From Halobacteriovorax sp. GB3 (GTDB lineage Bacteria > Bdellovibrionota > Bacteriovoracia > Bacteriovoracales > Bacteriovoracaceae): a stretch of 64,000 bases of DNA. Every line of letters begins with the position of its first letter. Positions within the stretch are counted from its first letter, which is position 1. The DNA lies in NCBI RefSeq assembly GCF_028649655.1, contig NZ_JAQSLN010000001.1, positions 558,001 through 622,000 on the forward strand, read 5' to 3'. The position numbers and the translations under genes were made by a program. The notes beneath the pieces are model-generated. The model did no database searches and was not told where the DNA came from. It saw only the letters and a program-made list of their open reading frames with translations. Shown here in pieces: positions 33,939 through 43,761 of this stretch.

Positions 33939-35435
33939 ATGAATTATTTAATTAGCATTCTTTTAATGATTTCTTTTAACGTTTTCTCTAAAGAAAGCTC
34001 ATCATATCTTCTTGATTCTAAGAAACAATGTTTTGGTTACGATCAAGTGCCTGTCTCTAGTATTGATTCTAGTTGTGTTGGAATGATCATTAACTCAAAC
34101 GATGGTCTTAAAAAGCCACGAAAAGTCATTCAGCTTGATAATGGTGATTTTTATATCACTGATATGGTTAATTGGAATAAAGGCAATGGGATATTGTGGC
34201 GTTTTTCAAAGGGCTCTCTTAAACAAGTTTTTTCAGGTTTAAATTTGCCTCATGGTCTTAGAAAAGGCCCAAATGGTCTCGTGTATGTTGGCGAATCAGA
34301 TAAGATCTTTCGATTCAATCCTAACGATCCTAATGGTACAAAAGAAATTGTGATCTCTAATTTACCATCGGATGGAAAACATCCGCTAAGTGAATTTCTC
34401 ATCACTCGTGATCAACGTATTCTCGTCAATCTTGGTGCACCAAGTGATCAGTGTTTAAATTCTAAGGGAAGACCTGTTTATCCTTGCCTTGAAAGCGATA
34501 GAGAAGCAGCTCTTTATGAGTATGAGATCAGCGATAATGGAAAGGTTGAGTTTACAAGAATCCTTGCAAGAGGACTTAGAAATTCAATGGGAATCGTAGA
34601 ACTTGAAAGTGGTGAGATCATTCAATTTAATAATGGAATGGATTTTAATGATGAAGAGGGTCCCCTTGAAGAAATCAATCTCATTATTGAAGATTCTCAT
34701 TATGGTTGGCCATATTGCTATGAGAAAAATAAGTTGAATAAGGCCTATAAGAGAAGCTTTTTTAATCGCTCTGTACCAAAAATAAATTGTGAAAAGTATG
34801 AATTACCCATTGGTCTGTTGCCCGCCCACTCGGCACCGTTAGATGCGCTTTTGTATCAAGGCGAGATGTTTCCTGAGCTAGAGGGGAGTATTATCGTTTC
34901 ACTTCATGGTTATAGAAAATATGGTCAAAGACTCATTCATTTAAATTTAAATACACAGAATTTAAGAAACGAGCATTTTACGAATCTGGTTTTTGATTGG
35001 AATGCAAGAAAGGGGCTTCGTCCAAAGGGTGCTCCAGTTGGATTACATGTTGGGAAGCTAGGAGAGATTTATTTTATCGACGATAAAAATAAAACTCTAA
35101 TGGTGCTTGCAAAAGGTGAGAAGTCTCTTTACGAACAAAAGGCAGAAGTTCAACTTCTAACCAATTATGCTCTTTCAAGTTTTCAAAAAGTTTCGAATGA
35201 AGTTTTAAGTAAACATTGTCTCAGTTGCCACTCTGAGTTTTTAGGAGAAGATAAGTTAGTCATTGATCGCCTTGTGGAGTCAGGGCTTGTCGAACCCGGA
35301 AAACCTCTTGAAAGTGATCTTTATCTTCGCGCAATTGGAAAAAGCTCTAATATGGCCATGCCACCAGCTCGTCCAGATGCTCTAAGTGATAGAGATAAGG
35401 AACTTATTCGTCAGTGGATACTTGAGATCAAATAA
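33939..35435 (+). CDS. Quinoprotein-type sugar dehydrogenase-like propeller fused to cytochrome c
   Basis: 498 residues with signal peptide (MNYLISILLMISFNVFS). Residues ~50-400 look like a soluble glucose/sorbosone dehydrogenase-type six-bladed propeller: PRKVIQLDNGDFYITDM, LPHGLRKGPNGLVYVGE, ARGLRNSMGIVELESGE, EEINLIIEDSHYGWPYC and PAHSAPLDALLYQG. The C-terminal ~75 residues form a c-type cytochrome: haem site C427-LS-C430-H431 and a likely axial Met474 in MAMPPARPD. It should oxidise a substrate in the periplasm and pass electrons to its own haem. No partner gene is adjacent. Confidence 0.85.
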   Translation: MNYLISILLMISFNVFSKESSSYLLDSKKQCFGYDQVPVSSIDSSCVGMIINSNDGLKKPRKVIQLDNGDFYITDMVNWNKGNGILWRFSKGSLKQVFSGLNLPHGLRKGPNGLVYVGESDKIFRFNPNDPNGTKEIVISNLPSDGKHPLSEFLITRDQRILVNLGAPSDQCLNSKGRPVYPCLESDREAALYEYEISDNGKVEFTRILARGLRNSMGIVELESGEIIQFNNGMDFNDEEGPLEEINLIIEDSHYGWPYCYEKNKLNKAYKRSFFNRSVPKINCEKYELPIGLLPAHSAPLDALLYQGEMFPELEGSIIVSLHGYRKYGQRLIHLNLNTQNLRNEHFTNLVFDWNARKGLRPKGAPVGLHVGKLGEIYFIDDKNKTLMVLAKGEKSLYEQKAEVQLLTNYALSSFQKVSNEVLSKHCLSCHSEFLGEDKLVIDRLVESGLVEPGKPLESDLYLRAIGKSSNMAMPPARPDALSDRDKELIRQWILEIK

Positions 35436-35523
35436 ATTTTACAGAGCAAAGACATTTCACATTTATTGTGAAAGATTTTGTGATACTTCTTTTTTATAAA
35501 TTGAAACAACTAGGGAGAGATTT

Positions 35524-35889
35524 ATGAAATCATTAATGGCCGGTTTATTTTTACTGACATCAATTACTTCTTTTGCAACTGATCTATCAGTAGATTACTT
35601 TCTTGGAAAAACTTATGAAGGTGATAAGTATATCGTAGAATTTGCATCTGATCTTAATTCAGATGGAGAAGTAGAAGCTGTCATCGAAGAGAAGAAACTT
35701 CTTCTTAATGACTCAAGAGATATCCCTGTTGTAAGAATTAGCGATGGGTACATTAAGTTTTACTTCGATAAAGATGTTGATAATCTACAGTTTTTTGGTG
35801 TTTCAGGTCGTTTAGAAGAAAGCAATGGTGAAGTTCAATTTTGTTTTCCACTTCCAGGTTACAAAGTAGATTGTTTAAGCGAAATTTAA
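35524..35889 (+). CDS. Small secreted protein, unknown
   Basis: 121 residues with signal peptide MKSLMAGLFLLTSITSFA. The mature ~103 residues are acidic and probably beta-rich (VEAVIEEKKLLLN, VVRISDGYIKFYF, VQFCFPLPGYKVDCLSE), with two cysteines near the end that could pair. No family recognised. GGGAGAG ribosome site; followed by a terminator, so a single-gene transcript. Confidence 0.65.
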   Translation: MKSLMAGLFLLTSITSFATDLSVDYFLGKTYEGDKYIVEFASDLNSDGEVEAVIEEKKLLLNDSRDIPVVRISDGYIKFYFDKDVDNLQFFGVSGRLEESNGEVQFCFPLPGYKVDCLSEI

Positions 35890-35910
35890 TAAGTAAAAAA
35901 AACTTTATAG

Positions 35911-35941
35911 AAAGGCCTTGCATTTGCAGGGCCTTTTTTTT
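35911..35941 (+). terminator. Rho-independent terminator
   Basis: AAAGGCCTTGC-ATTT-GCAGGGCCTTT hairpin (one bulge) with an eight-base T run, 22 bases after the stop. Confidence 0.85.
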
Positions 35942-36057
35942 GGCCTTATTTGTCTAAATGTTTCTTGTGTATCTTTTTCCTAAGTTCCAAATAAATAATG
36001 CACGATTTTCTAATCATCTTATTCTAGGACTCCTTTAAGTTAAATATAGGAGAGTTT

Positions 36058-36411
36058 ATGAAAAAAGTAATTATTTGTTTATCTATTCTATTTTCTTTTA
36101 CATCGATGGCAGCGACAAGAGATTGTAAAGAATATGCAAAAACTGAGCTATTAGAGAGACTTTCAAAAATTGAAAAACAATTTGATACTCAAGTTGAAAT
36201 TAATGAAATTATAAAAAATGAAATTTTCGAGGCAACGGATTTAAATCAACATAATAAACACGAAATTAATTCGTATGCTATTCTCTCATTTAAAATAAGA
36301 GAGTTCATTCGTATAGGATATGAAGCAAATCTAAAAAGCGAAAGATATTTAAATCAACATCTAAAATCGTTAACTGTTGGATTAACTCGTCTAATAGATA
36401 ATTGCCTTTAA
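36058..36411 (+). CDS. Small secreted helical protein, unknown
   Basis: 117 residues with signal peptide MKKVIICLSILFSFTSMA. The mature part is largely helical and charged (LLERLSKIEKQFDTQVEINEIIKN), with cysteines C23 and C116 at the two ends that may pair. No family recognised. An AGGAGAG ribosome site precedes the ATG. It converges on the MBL hydrolase gene 9 bases later. Confidence 0.6.
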   Translation: MKKVIICLSILFSFTSMAATRDCKEYAKTELLERLSKIEKQFDTQVEINEIIKNEIFEATDLNQHNKHEINSYAILSFKIREFIRIGYEANLKSERYLNQHLKSLTVGLTRLIDNCL

Positions 36412-36420
36412 TAAAGTTTA

Positions 36421-37266
36421 CTAAAGATTAGTCCATAGCGGGTAGTATCCAATGGTATCATGTACTTTTGAGTCATGAGTAGGTACTACCCTAAATTTAT
36501 ATTTATCTCGCAGCCTCTTTATTTTTTCTAGTGAAGTCGTAAGTTTATTTTTATCTCTGTCTACTAAATATGATGGGATTAAGGCCTTGTGAGAGATAAG
36601 ATCGAGCTGTTTTTCTAACCATATGGCATCACCAACAAAAAAGACTTTTTCTTTTTTTCCATTCAGAATAAGGCCAATCGATCCATATGAATGACCTGGA
36701 AGGGGCACGAGAATAACAACACCATCTCCAAATAAGTCATAATGCTTTTCAAATTCTAAATATTGTTTTTCAGTCCATTGAAATGAAATTGGGTGATTAT
36801 CTTTGAAATGAATAGGAAATGTTCTGTGATGAACAATATGATTACCTTGAATTTCTTTTATTTCATCAGGTCCAATCAGTGGACGTCTACCTAAGTTGTC
36901 GGTCAATCCACCGGCATGATCCCAATGGGCGTGACTTAAAATAATATGATCATATATCAGTTGGGGGGCCTGTGACTTTATTCCTTCAATGAATGTGAAA
37001 TGAAAAATTGGCCTTGCCCAAAATGGCATACTTTCTTTGAATTCCTTATGAATATTAGAACCAATACCTGTTTCAAAGAGTATTGTTTTCTCTTTATGTT
37101 TAATGACAAACGCCGCATGATTGAATCTAACTTTTTTAAAGTTACCATCACTTATACTAATCATTTCTAAAGATTCAGCATGCCCTGTGTTTATGATTGT
37201 AAACGATGTCTTTGCTGATGAATGGAAACAAAATATCGCAATAAAAAATATGAGAATAGTCTTCAT
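36421..37266 (-). CDS. Exported metallo-beta-lactamase-fold hydrolase (lactonase-like)
   Basis: 281 residues with signal peptide MKTILIFFIAIFCFHSSA. The zinc site is complete: H112-A-H114-W-D116-H117 in ILSHAHWDHAGG, a later His in LPGHSYGS and Asp in VFFVGDAIW, and a final His in VVPTHDSKV. The layout is that of glyoxalase II/N-acyl homoserine lactonase-type MBL enzymes; the substrate could be a lactone or another ester. Divergent from a MerR regulator through a 60-base gap, so probably its target. Confidence 0.85.
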   Translation of the reverse strand: MKTILIFFIAIFCFHSSAKTSFTIINTGHAESLEMISISDGNFKKVRFNHAAFVIKHKEKTILFETGIGSNIHKEFKESMPFWARPIFHFTFIEGIKSQAPQLIYDHIILSHAHWDHAGGLTDNLGRRPLIGPDEIKEIQGNHIVHHRTFPIHFKDNHPISFQWTEKQYLEFEKHYDLFGDGVVILVPLPGHSYGSIGLILNGKKEKVFFVGDAIWLEKQLDLISHKALIPSYLVDRDKNKLTTSLEKIKRLRDKYKFRVVPTHDSKVHDTIGYYPLWTNL

Positions 37267-37278
37267 TTAATCTCCTCT

Positions 37279-37317
37279 TTCAATTAGTATAAAGGTTAAA
37301 GTATAGTTTAAGGTCAA
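37279..37317. promoter_or_regulatory. Overlapping divergent promoters with a MerR-type spacer
   Basis: Plus strand: TTCAAT (37279-37284), 17 bases, TATAGT (37302-37307), reading to merR-like. Minus strand: TTGACC (complement of 37312-37317), 20 bases, TATACT (complement of 37286-37291), reading to the MBL gene. A spacer of 19-20 bases is the hallmark of MerR-controlled promoters, and TTAAA-GTATAG-TTTAA (37296-37311) lies inside it as a candidate operator. Confidence 0.55.
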
Positions 37318-37326
37318 GGAGAACCT

Positions 37327-37671
37327 ATGCTCATTGGTGAATTATCTAAGGCCCTAGGAATTCCTAGTTCAACGATTCGCTACTACGAAAAAATCAATTT
37401 AATACCGAAAATGAGGGCGAATAACGGATATCGCAATTACCCTGATGAGATCGTTCATTTGTTGAAGTTGATTATCCAAGCAAAGGAGTTAGGATTTACT
37501 CTTTCTGAAATTAAAGAACTTTCTTCGCTAATCCAAGATCTGGGACAAGAGAGAGGAAAAATTCGATTGAAACTTGAAGATAAACTTCATGATTTAGAAA
37601 ACAGAATTAAAGAACTACGAACGTTTAAAAAAAATATTTCAGCACTTCTCAATGCCAAGTGCCCTTTATAA
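37327..37671 (+). CDS. MerR-family transcriptional regulator
   Basis: 114 residues: winged HTH MLIGELSKALGIPSSTIRYYEKINLIP, wing RANNGYRNYPDEIVHLLKLI, and a long coiled coil ending in AKCPL. MerR proteins bind dyads in long-spacer promoters and twist them on ligand binding. Only one Cys sits near the end, so a metal or thiol ligand cannot be assigned. AAGGAG ribosome site at 37,316. It probably controls itself, the divergent MBL gene and perhaps the small gene downstream. Confidence 0.9.
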   Translation: MLIGELSKALGIPSSTIRYYEKINLIPKMRANNGYRNYPDEIVHLLKLIIQAKELGFTLSEIKELSSLIQDLGQERGKIRLKLEDKLHDLENRIKELRTFKKNISALLNAKCPL

Positions 37672-37690
37672 AAATGAATAAGGAGTATTC

Positions 37691-37909
37691 ATGAAAGAAA
37701 ATGAAACAAAAGAAGTACAAGAAGCTGTTATTGAAAAGGCCCAGGATATTTTTACTTCAATGAAAGAAAAACTCTCTGATGTTGAATGTCCAACTCATGG
37801 AAAGGCGCTTTTGTTACTAGAGCAAGATAAGGTTAGGGGTGGTGTTAAGATCGAGACATGTTGTCCTGAAGGGGAGAAGTTAGTCGCAAAGGCCATTGAG
37901 AATCTCTAA
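37691..37909 (+). CDS. Small Cys/His protein, unknown
   Basis: 72 residues, very short gap after the MerR gene (20 bases) with AAGGAG, so co-transcribed. The N-terminal ~35 residues are a charged helix; the C-terminal part has C37-PTHG and C59-C60-PEGEKL, a metal-binding-like pattern of Cys and His. No signal peptide. Not recognised; could be a small metal- or thiol-handling protein linked to the MerR regulator. Confidence 0.6.
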   Translation: MKENETKEVQEAVIEKAQDIFTSMKEKLSDVECPTHGKALLLLEQDKVRGGVKIETCCPEGEKLVAKAIENL

Positions 37910-37932
37910 TGTCTCATGGCCTTAAATTAATT

Positions 37933-39735
37933 TTAAATAATATTGTCTTCAATCATCTTTTCACTGATTCGTTCAGCTAGCGCACTAATTGTTAATAATG
38001 GTGTGGCACCTAGAGATCGCGGGATAATTGAAGCATCGACAACATAAAGTCCTTTGTGTATTCCTGTTCTTCCATTGAATACCTGTCCTTTATGATTAAC
38101 GACTCCTTTTGTAGCATCATCTCCCATAGGGCATCCCCCAAGTGGGTGTGTGGCCATCATTTTATCTTTGAAGATACTTGTTCTTGGATTATCGAGATAA
38201 TGTCCACCTAGTTTTTTAGATACTTCCTTCATATGAGAAGTGATATTTTTATAAAAATATTCTTTTACAATATCTGGATAGATAACTTTTATCTCATCGT
38301 TTTCAGTTAAAATATATTTTCCACCTGAAGAGTCATGTCCACAGGCAAGAAAGAGAGTTGAATAATTGAGTGCTCCATCCTGTTCGAATTTTCCAAAATT
38401 ATTTGTAATATTACTGTCTCTTTCAACTCTATCCCATTGCTCAGTTGAAAAATTAAAATCTTTCTTATTTGCTTTTGCAAACATAGAAAGGCCATAAGCT
38501 AGAGTAGAAGCAAGAGGAGAGGGGATGGCTCCTTCTAAAAGTAAAAATTGTTCTTCGAGAGCTCGTTCCTTGTTGAGATCCCTAAAGTTTGCAACTGTTG
38601 AAATTCCTGTACCTACAGAACCCTGGACTAATTGTAATCTCTTATTGACTCCTGTTCCAACTGATTGCGTTTTTTCGTGTCCATTGTAGCAAAAGCCAAG
38701 AACATCAGCGTTTAATGAAAGGGACTCACCAATTTTTTGAGAAAGTCTGATCCCATTCTTTCTCGCTTTTAACAGAAGTTTTGTACTTCCAAGAGATCCT
38801 GCTCCTAAAACAATATTTTTTGCATTTATAATTTTCTTATCAAAATTCAGATTAGAAGATGATTTAATCTCTATTCGATAACCTGACTTTGTTTTATAAA
38901 GATCAATGACTTCTGTTTCTGTAAAGATAGAACATCCACTTTCTTTAGCTTTGTAGAGATAGTTATAGGGAAGTATGTTTTTTGCACCTACATTACAACC
39001 TGAACAACAATCCCCACAAAGGGTGCAATCATTTCTATCTGACTTAATATTTGACTTGTAATTTATATTTAATTTTAAAAAACTAAGCTTTACTTTGGCC
39101 TTTTCAAAAGCTTTCTTAAATGCAATTGATTTCTTAGTTTTACTTAATTGATCTTCTTGATAGCTTGCTCCTAACTCTTTATCGGCGCGACTGTAGTACT
39201 TTCCCAATTCGCCAAGTGTATGATCAGGTCCTTTCGATGCACTCTCTCTAATTTCTTTTGGCCATTCTTTTTGTAGGAAGACTTCTTTTGTTGGAGCGAT
39301 ACTAATTGCTGCATTTATAAGAGAAGTTCCTCCGAGCCCATTAGCACCAATAATATCTAAATCGCAATCCTCTTCTGCCCCTAAATTCTGACTAAGAAGT
39401 CCAAGAGGGTTTGCTTTAGAGTGCATTTCCCCAAGAACATTGGCAAATGATTTTGGAAAGTCTCCTGGAAAAAACTCTTTACCTCGTTCTAAGACACAAA
39501 TTTTTGAATTTGGGTACTCTTCACTCATTCTAGCAGCAATGACACTTGAGCCGTATCCAGAACCAATACAAATGAGATCATAGTAATCTTCTATTTGATC
39601 AAAATCATTTGATGATAATCCTTGAGGCTTGGATCGAAAGATATCAAATAAAGTAGAGCTAGGAGAGCGTTTAACTTTCGAAGCACAAGATGAAAGAAAT
39701 AATGTCGTTGATAATAGAAATGATCTTCTTTTCAT
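37933..39735 (-). CDS. GMC-family oxidoreductase lipoprotein (cholesterol oxidase-like)
   Basis: 600 residues. The N-terminus has twin Arg (MKRRSFLLSTTLFLSSCAS) with lipobox LSSC and Cys17, so it is probably a lipoprotein, perhaps exported folded. FAD binding: LICIGSGYGSSVIAARMSE (residues ~54-72). A Cys cluster NDCTLCGDCCSGCNVGAKN near residue 233 is typical of the cholesterol oxidase/GMC subgroup. VLGAGSLGSTKLLL, THPLGGCPMGDD and GLYVVDASIIPRSLGATPLLTI are GMC C-terminal hallmarks. Alcohol or sterol oxidation outside the cytoplasmic membrane is likely; substrate unknown. Confidence 0.88.
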   Translation of the reverse strand: MKRRSFLLSTTLFLSSCASKVKRSPSSTLFDIFRSKPQGLSSNDFDQIEDYYDLICIGSGYGSSVIAARMSEEYPNSKICVLERGKEFFPGDFPKSFANVLGEMHSKANPLGLLSQNLGAEEDCDLDIIGANGLGGTSLINAAISIAPTKEVFLQKEWPKEIRESASKGPDHTLGELGKYYSRADKELGASYQEDQLSKTKKSIAFKKAFEKAKVKLSFLKLNINYKSNIKSDRNDCTLCGDCCSGCNVGAKNILPYNYLYKAKESGCSIFTETEVIDLYKTKSGYRIEIKSSSNLNFDKKIINAKNIVLGAGSLGSTKLLLKARKNGIRLSQKIGESLSLNADVLGFCYNGHEKTQSVGTGVNKRLQLVQGSVGTGISTVANFRDLNKERALEEQFLLLEGAIPSPLASTLAYGLSMFAKANKKDFNFSTEQWDRVERDSNITNNFGKFEQDGALNYSTLFLACGHDSSGGKYILTENDEIKVIYPDIVKEYFYKNITSHMKEVSKKLGGHYLDNPRTSIFKDKMMATHPLGGCPMGDDATKGVVNHKGQVFNGRTGIHKGLYVVDASIIPRSLGATPLLTISALAERISEKMIEDNII

Positions 39736-39999
39736 TTTGATCCTTTGAATACTTCACAGTTCATTCTATCTTTCGTAGAAATCGCTTACAACAGTAGGAA
39801 AAATCGGTTTTTTTCTTTGAAAAATTAAAGAATGTAACTATTGATTTTTTAAGTGTTTATTATATCCCATCTAACTTTCTTACTTGAGACTATGGCCCTG
39901 ACTCTAGAATTCTTACTTTAAAAATGACAAAGAAATTGAGCTTTAATTAAGAAATTCGGTTTATTTCAGTGAGTATAATAATTATAAGCGAGGTGATTA

Positions 40000-41322
40000 A
40001 TGAAATTCTCTTATCTATTACTATTTCTACTTATGGGGTGTGCTACGACGAGTTCCTATATTGGACCAGTTGAAAAAGAGCCTAAAAAAAAGAGTGATCT
40101 CAATGCAGAAATTCCTGCTGAAAAAACTGTTTTTTATGTAACTCAACAAAATAGAAGTGGAAGTTGTAAGTTGTACGTGAACAAAACCTATATTGGTCAA
40201 TTGAATAATGCTCATGTTCTAAGGGTGGAAGCTCCGGCCGGAAAGCACAAGTTACTTTGTTATTTCGGAGGAAATGCTACTACATATTGGTTCAATAAAT
40301 ACTACGATAGCTTCAAAGAAATTGATTTTGACTTTGAGGGTGGAAAAAAACACTTTGTTCTTTATACTTGGAAGTATTCTAAGAAACACAAAATGAATCG
40401 TCCTTTTTTGACCGTTGATATAGATCCAGATATTGTTGATAAAAAGGTTGCTGAAAGAGGTCAATTGCTCCGTTCAACAAAGTTTGTAACGACTAATCAC
40501 TTTGATAAAGAAGAACAGAAAGTTTTAGCTAAAGCGAAAGAAGATGACACTATTTCTGGTTATAAGAACTTTCTTTTTCAATATCCTTCTTCTAAGAGTG
40601 CACCAGAGATCAAAGAGAGACTGAGTGAGCTTGAAAAAGAAGACGATATGGCCTTTTCTAGAGCATCTAAAAACAATACATTCAAATCTTACATAGGTTA
40701 TATTGAATCATTTTCTAAGGGAAAGCACATCAGTTCAGCTGTTGCTAGTGCTATTGATGTTGCTAAAGTAAAGAAGAAACCAATTCGTTTTTCCCATTAT
40801 CGAAAATTAATCTCAATTAATGCCAACTATATGTCCCAGATTCCAGCTAGTGATGCAAGAGAAATTGAATTGCTAGAAATTGGTCCTGAAAACTTTAATG
40901 TAGCAAAAGTAATAGAGCTCAAGAAAAAGGGGCATTCATCTTCAATTCTCTCTGCCAAAATTAAGGCAACTAATGAAAGATATAAAAACTTTACGATGGA
41001 AGAAATAGGTTCGTTGAAGGGAATGGGTCTTGATGAAAAGATTATCGAGGCGATGATAACAGTGACAGCAACTTATGATTCAAGAATTAAAGCGATTACT
41101 GAAAATAAGGAAATGATGGCACAGATTCAGAAATTGATTAAATCTAGTCAAAAATCAGCGAATAAAACCTATTCTAGAAGAACACCTTCAAACTCAAATA
41201 ACAATAATACGCTTACGAGTTGTATAAAGAGAAAAGCTGCCTTAGAAGCTTGCCGCAATGTGAGCGGATTTCTAAGGTCAGCTTGTGAAATGACTGCTAA
41301 ATCAACTTACCCATGCCGATAA
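40000..41322 (+). CDS. Lipoprotein with DUF2846-like domain and helical repeats
   Basis: 440 residues; signal MKFSYLLLFLLMGCATT with lipobox LMGC and Cys14. Residues ~45-130 (VFYVTQQNRSGSCKLYVN, YIGQLNNAHVLRVEAPAGK, HKLLCYFGG) look like a DUF2846/PEGA-type beta domain often found in envelope lipoproteins. The middle ~180-240 has repeated FLFQYPSSKSAPEIKERL and FKSYIGYIESFSKGKHI units like tetratricopeptide-style outer-membrane proteins. The end holds four or more cysteines (SCIKRKAALEACRN, SACEMTAK). Periplasmic, role unknown. The gap before it shows no clear element. Confidence 0.65.
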   Translation: MKFSYLLLFLLMGCATTSSYIGPVEKEPKKKSDLNAEIPAEKTVFYVTQQNRSGSCKLYVNKTYIGQLNNAHVLRVEAPAGKHKLLCYFGGNATTYWFNKYYDSFKEIDFDFEGGKKHFVLYTWKYSKKHKMNRPFLTVDIDPDIVDKKVAERGQLLRSTKFVTTNHFDKEEQKVLAKAKEDDTISGYKNFLFQYPSSKSAPEIKERLSELEKEDDMAFSRASKNNTFKSYIGYIESFSKGKHISSAVASAIDVAKVKKKPIRFSHYRKLISINANYMSQIPASDAREIELLEIGPENFNVAKVIELKKKGHSSSILSAKIKATNERYKNFTMEEIGSLKGMGLDEKIIEAMITVTATYDSRIKAITENKEMMAQIQKLIKSSQKSANKTYSRRTPSNSNNNNTLTSCIKRKAALEACRNVSGFLRSACEMTAKSTYPCR

Positions 41323-41325
41323 GAA

Positions 41326-42033
41326 TTACTTATAATTTGATTTAATTTTTTCAACGGTACCATCGTCAATCATCTTTTTAAGTGTATCTTGAAGCTTTTT
41401 GACGGTGGCTCCATCAGTATCTTTATGACAAGCAATACTCATTACGGTCTTCTTAATGGTAAAGAGCTCTTTGAGATTAGTAATGTTATTCATTTTAGCT
41501 AAGTAAGGACCAACAGCACTAGAGGTTGCCCAAATATCAATCCTTCCAAAACTTAATTTCTTAGCATTTTGAGTATCATTGGCCGCTTCGTCGACTGTGT
41601 GACCATTAGATTTTAAATACTCAGCAAGAGCATCTCCAATGTAGCCCCCAATTGGTTTTCCTTTGATCTGACTTAAGTCTGTTGCTTTAATATCTGAATC
41701 ATTTCTAACCATGATTACCCAGTCGTTTGATACGAGAGGTCCAATCCATTTGAAGTGAGGCATTCTTTCTTCAGTTTCTGTTGTGGAATAAACACAATTG
41801 TTCACATTCTCTTTTGCAGTGTTAAAGGCTCGCGACCAAGGGGCCATTTCGTGAGTGTATTTAACGTCTGCTCTTTTCATTAGCTCTACAACAATATCAG
41901 AGGCCATCCCTTTGATCTTGTCATTTTCTTTATATTGAAAAGGAGCAGAATCTTCTGTGAAAATTTTTAGTTCAGCCGCAAATGAATTGGTGAGTAATGG
42001 TAAAATGCATAATAGTTTAAACATCATTTTCAT
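41326..42033 (-). CDS. Periplasmic solute-binding protein, family 3-like
   Basis: 235 residues with signal peptide (MKMMFKLLCILPLLTNSFA). The fold is of the SBP_bac_3 type (amino acid or polar solute binding): ELKIFTEDSAPFQYKENDKIKGMASDIVVELMKRA, WSRAFNTAKENVNNCVYSTTETEERMPHFKWIGP, and a hinge region IKGKPIGGYIGDALAEYLK. The lack of an ABC transporter next door and the divergent chemoreceptor gene suggest a receptor-linked sensor protein or an orphan transporter component. No metal ligands seen. Confidence 0.82.
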   Translation of the reverse strand: MKMMFKLLCILPLLTNSFAAELKIFTEDSAPFQYKENDKIKGMASDIVVELMKRADVKYTHEMAPWSRAFNTAKENVNNCVYSTTETEERMPHFKWIGPLVSNDWVIMVRNDSDIKATDLSQIKGKPIGGYIGDALAEYLKSNGHTVDEAANDTQNAKKLSFGRIDIWATSSAVGPYLAKMNNITNLKELFTIKKTVMSIACHKDTDGATVKKLQDTLKKMIDDGTVEKIKSNYK

Positions 42034-42252
42034 GTCAGACCCTCTTTTGTTCTTAAGGAATGTGTTCAGTTTAACCTCAATTTTGCCTCTTATTAGTTCT
42101 TTGATTACTTAAATTTAACCTCAAATTTGTAAGTTTTATTTATATTCAACTAATTGCGAGTCAAACATTAAATTTTTGAAGAATTATGAGTCAAGGCACT
42201 GTTTTGATGCATAATATATTTCAGTCTATAAATTCAAAATATAAGGTGTTCC

Positions 42253-43761
42253 ATGAAAAACTGGTCGATGCAAAAGAAACTCATTGTCATCACAAATATG
42301 ATTTCAATGTTCATTATGTTTGGTCTTGGTGTTGTTATCCTTAATGATAAAGCAAAAATTCTCAATCATTCTCTTGAGTCAAAAATGACAATGGTTATAG
42401 AGTCTCTTGGACTCTCTACAAAGGCCCTTTTTTGGAACTTTGATAATGCATCACTTGAGGCCCTGGCCAAGCAAATTCAAGCGGAAAAAGAGGTTGATTA
42501 TATTTTCTTTCTTAATGAGAAAAAGAAGTCGATGTTTAACATTCCAAAGGAACTATTGGAATTAGAAAAAGGGCATGATCTCTTTATTACTAAAGAAGTC
42601 AAAGTTAAAGATCGCGTAGTTGGTCATATTAAACTTGGTTATAATAAGTCTGAAAATAAAAAGGCACTTACAGCGGCCTTGATTAAAATTGTCACAGTCG
42701 TTATTGCTGGGCAGGTCATTTTATCAATTGCTGTTGCCTTTCTTGTGCGAAGATTGTCAAAAGAATTAGAGAAAAATATTGAAAGTCTAAAAGATACATC
42801 GATCCGTTCAAAAGAGAGTTCAGAGAAACTAAGACATGCCAGTGAACTTCTTTCTTCATCATCTAATGAACAGGCCAGTGCTATACAAGAAACAGTGGCA
42901 ACACTTGATGAAATTTCAGCAATGGTAAAAACGAGTGCGACAAACGCATCTGACAGTAGTGAACGAGCGGATGAGTCGTATCAAGTTACGGTTAAAGGGA
43001 AAGAGAGTATTGGAGAACTTGCTAATGTTATAAATATGATTATTCAAAATAATCAAAAGATTAAAGAGCAGATGGACGAAAATTCACAGAACTTAGATAG
43101 TATCTCTTCAACAATTAATGAAATATCGACAAAAACTAGTGTTATTAATGATATCGTTTTTCAAACAAAACTTCTCTCATTTAATGCATCTGTTGAAGCT
43201 GCAAGAGCCGGAGAGTCGGGGAAAGGCTTCGCTGTAGTTGCAGAAGAGGTTGGGAATTTAGCAACAATGAGTGGAAAGGCATCACAAGAGATATCTGAAA
43301 TGCTTGCAAGTAGTACTGATAAGGTCGAGTCTATTGCAAAATATTCGAAAGAGCAGATCGAAAAAATCGTCGCTGAAGGTGATAGACAAATGGATCTTGT
43401 GTCTGAGATTATTAAAACCTGTGAAGATTCTTTTGATCAAGTTGTTAGTAACGTTTCTGAAGTCAAAGAAATGATGAATCAAGTTGCTAGTGCCGTTTCT
43501 GAACAATCGGTAGGTGTTGAAAATATCACACAGGCCATGAATGAACTTGATTCAACTGTGCAAGAAAATACAAGAGGTGCACAGGAAACCTATGGGCATG
43601 CAGAGAACCTTTCTACTCAGTCAGAACTTTTAGATAGAATTGTAGAAAGTCTATTTAAAACGGTAAACGGAAATAAGAAAAAGAGCGGAAAATCGAAAGA
43701 ATCTTTGTTACAATTTAAAAAAAAAGAAACGAAAGTCGTAAGAGATAAAAAGGCCGCGTAA
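42253..43761 (+). CDS. Methyl-accepting chemotaxis protein
   Basis: 502-residue membrane receptor: TM1 ~10-30 ([20 protein letters not shown]), a ~110-residue periplasmic domain, TM2 ~143-166 ([23 protein letters not shown]), then a coiled-coil cytoplasmic domain. The conserved hairpin tip is [20 protein letters not shown], the CheA/CheW contact. The C-terminus is Lys-rich ([14 protein letters not shown]) rather than a CheR pentapeptide. The periplasmic domain is small and the neighbouring solute-binding protein may feed ligands to it. Start ATG with ATAAGG. Confidence 0.93.
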   Translation: MKNWSMQKKLIVITNMISMFIMFGLGVVILNDKAKILNHSLESKMTMVIESLGLSTKALFWNFDNASLEALAKQIQAEKEVDYIFFLNEKKKSMFNIPKELLELEKGHDLFITKEVKVKDRVVGHIKLGYNKSENKKALTAALIKIVTVVIAGQVILSIAVAFLVRRLSKELEKNIESLKDTSIRSKESSEKLRHASELLSSSSNEQASAIQETVATLDEISAMVKTSATNASDSSERADESYQVTVKGKESIGELANVINMIIQNNQKIKEQMDENSQNLDSISSTINEISTKTSVINDIVFQTKLLSFNASVEAARAGESGKGFAVVAEEVGNLATMSGKASQEISEMLASSTDKVESIAKYSKEQIEKIVAEGDRQMDLVSEIIKTCEDSFDQVVSNVSEVKEMMNQVASAVSEQSVGVENITQAMNELDSTVQENTRGAQETYGHAENLSTQSELLDRIVESLFKTVNGNKKKSGKSKESLLQFKKKETKVVRDKKAA

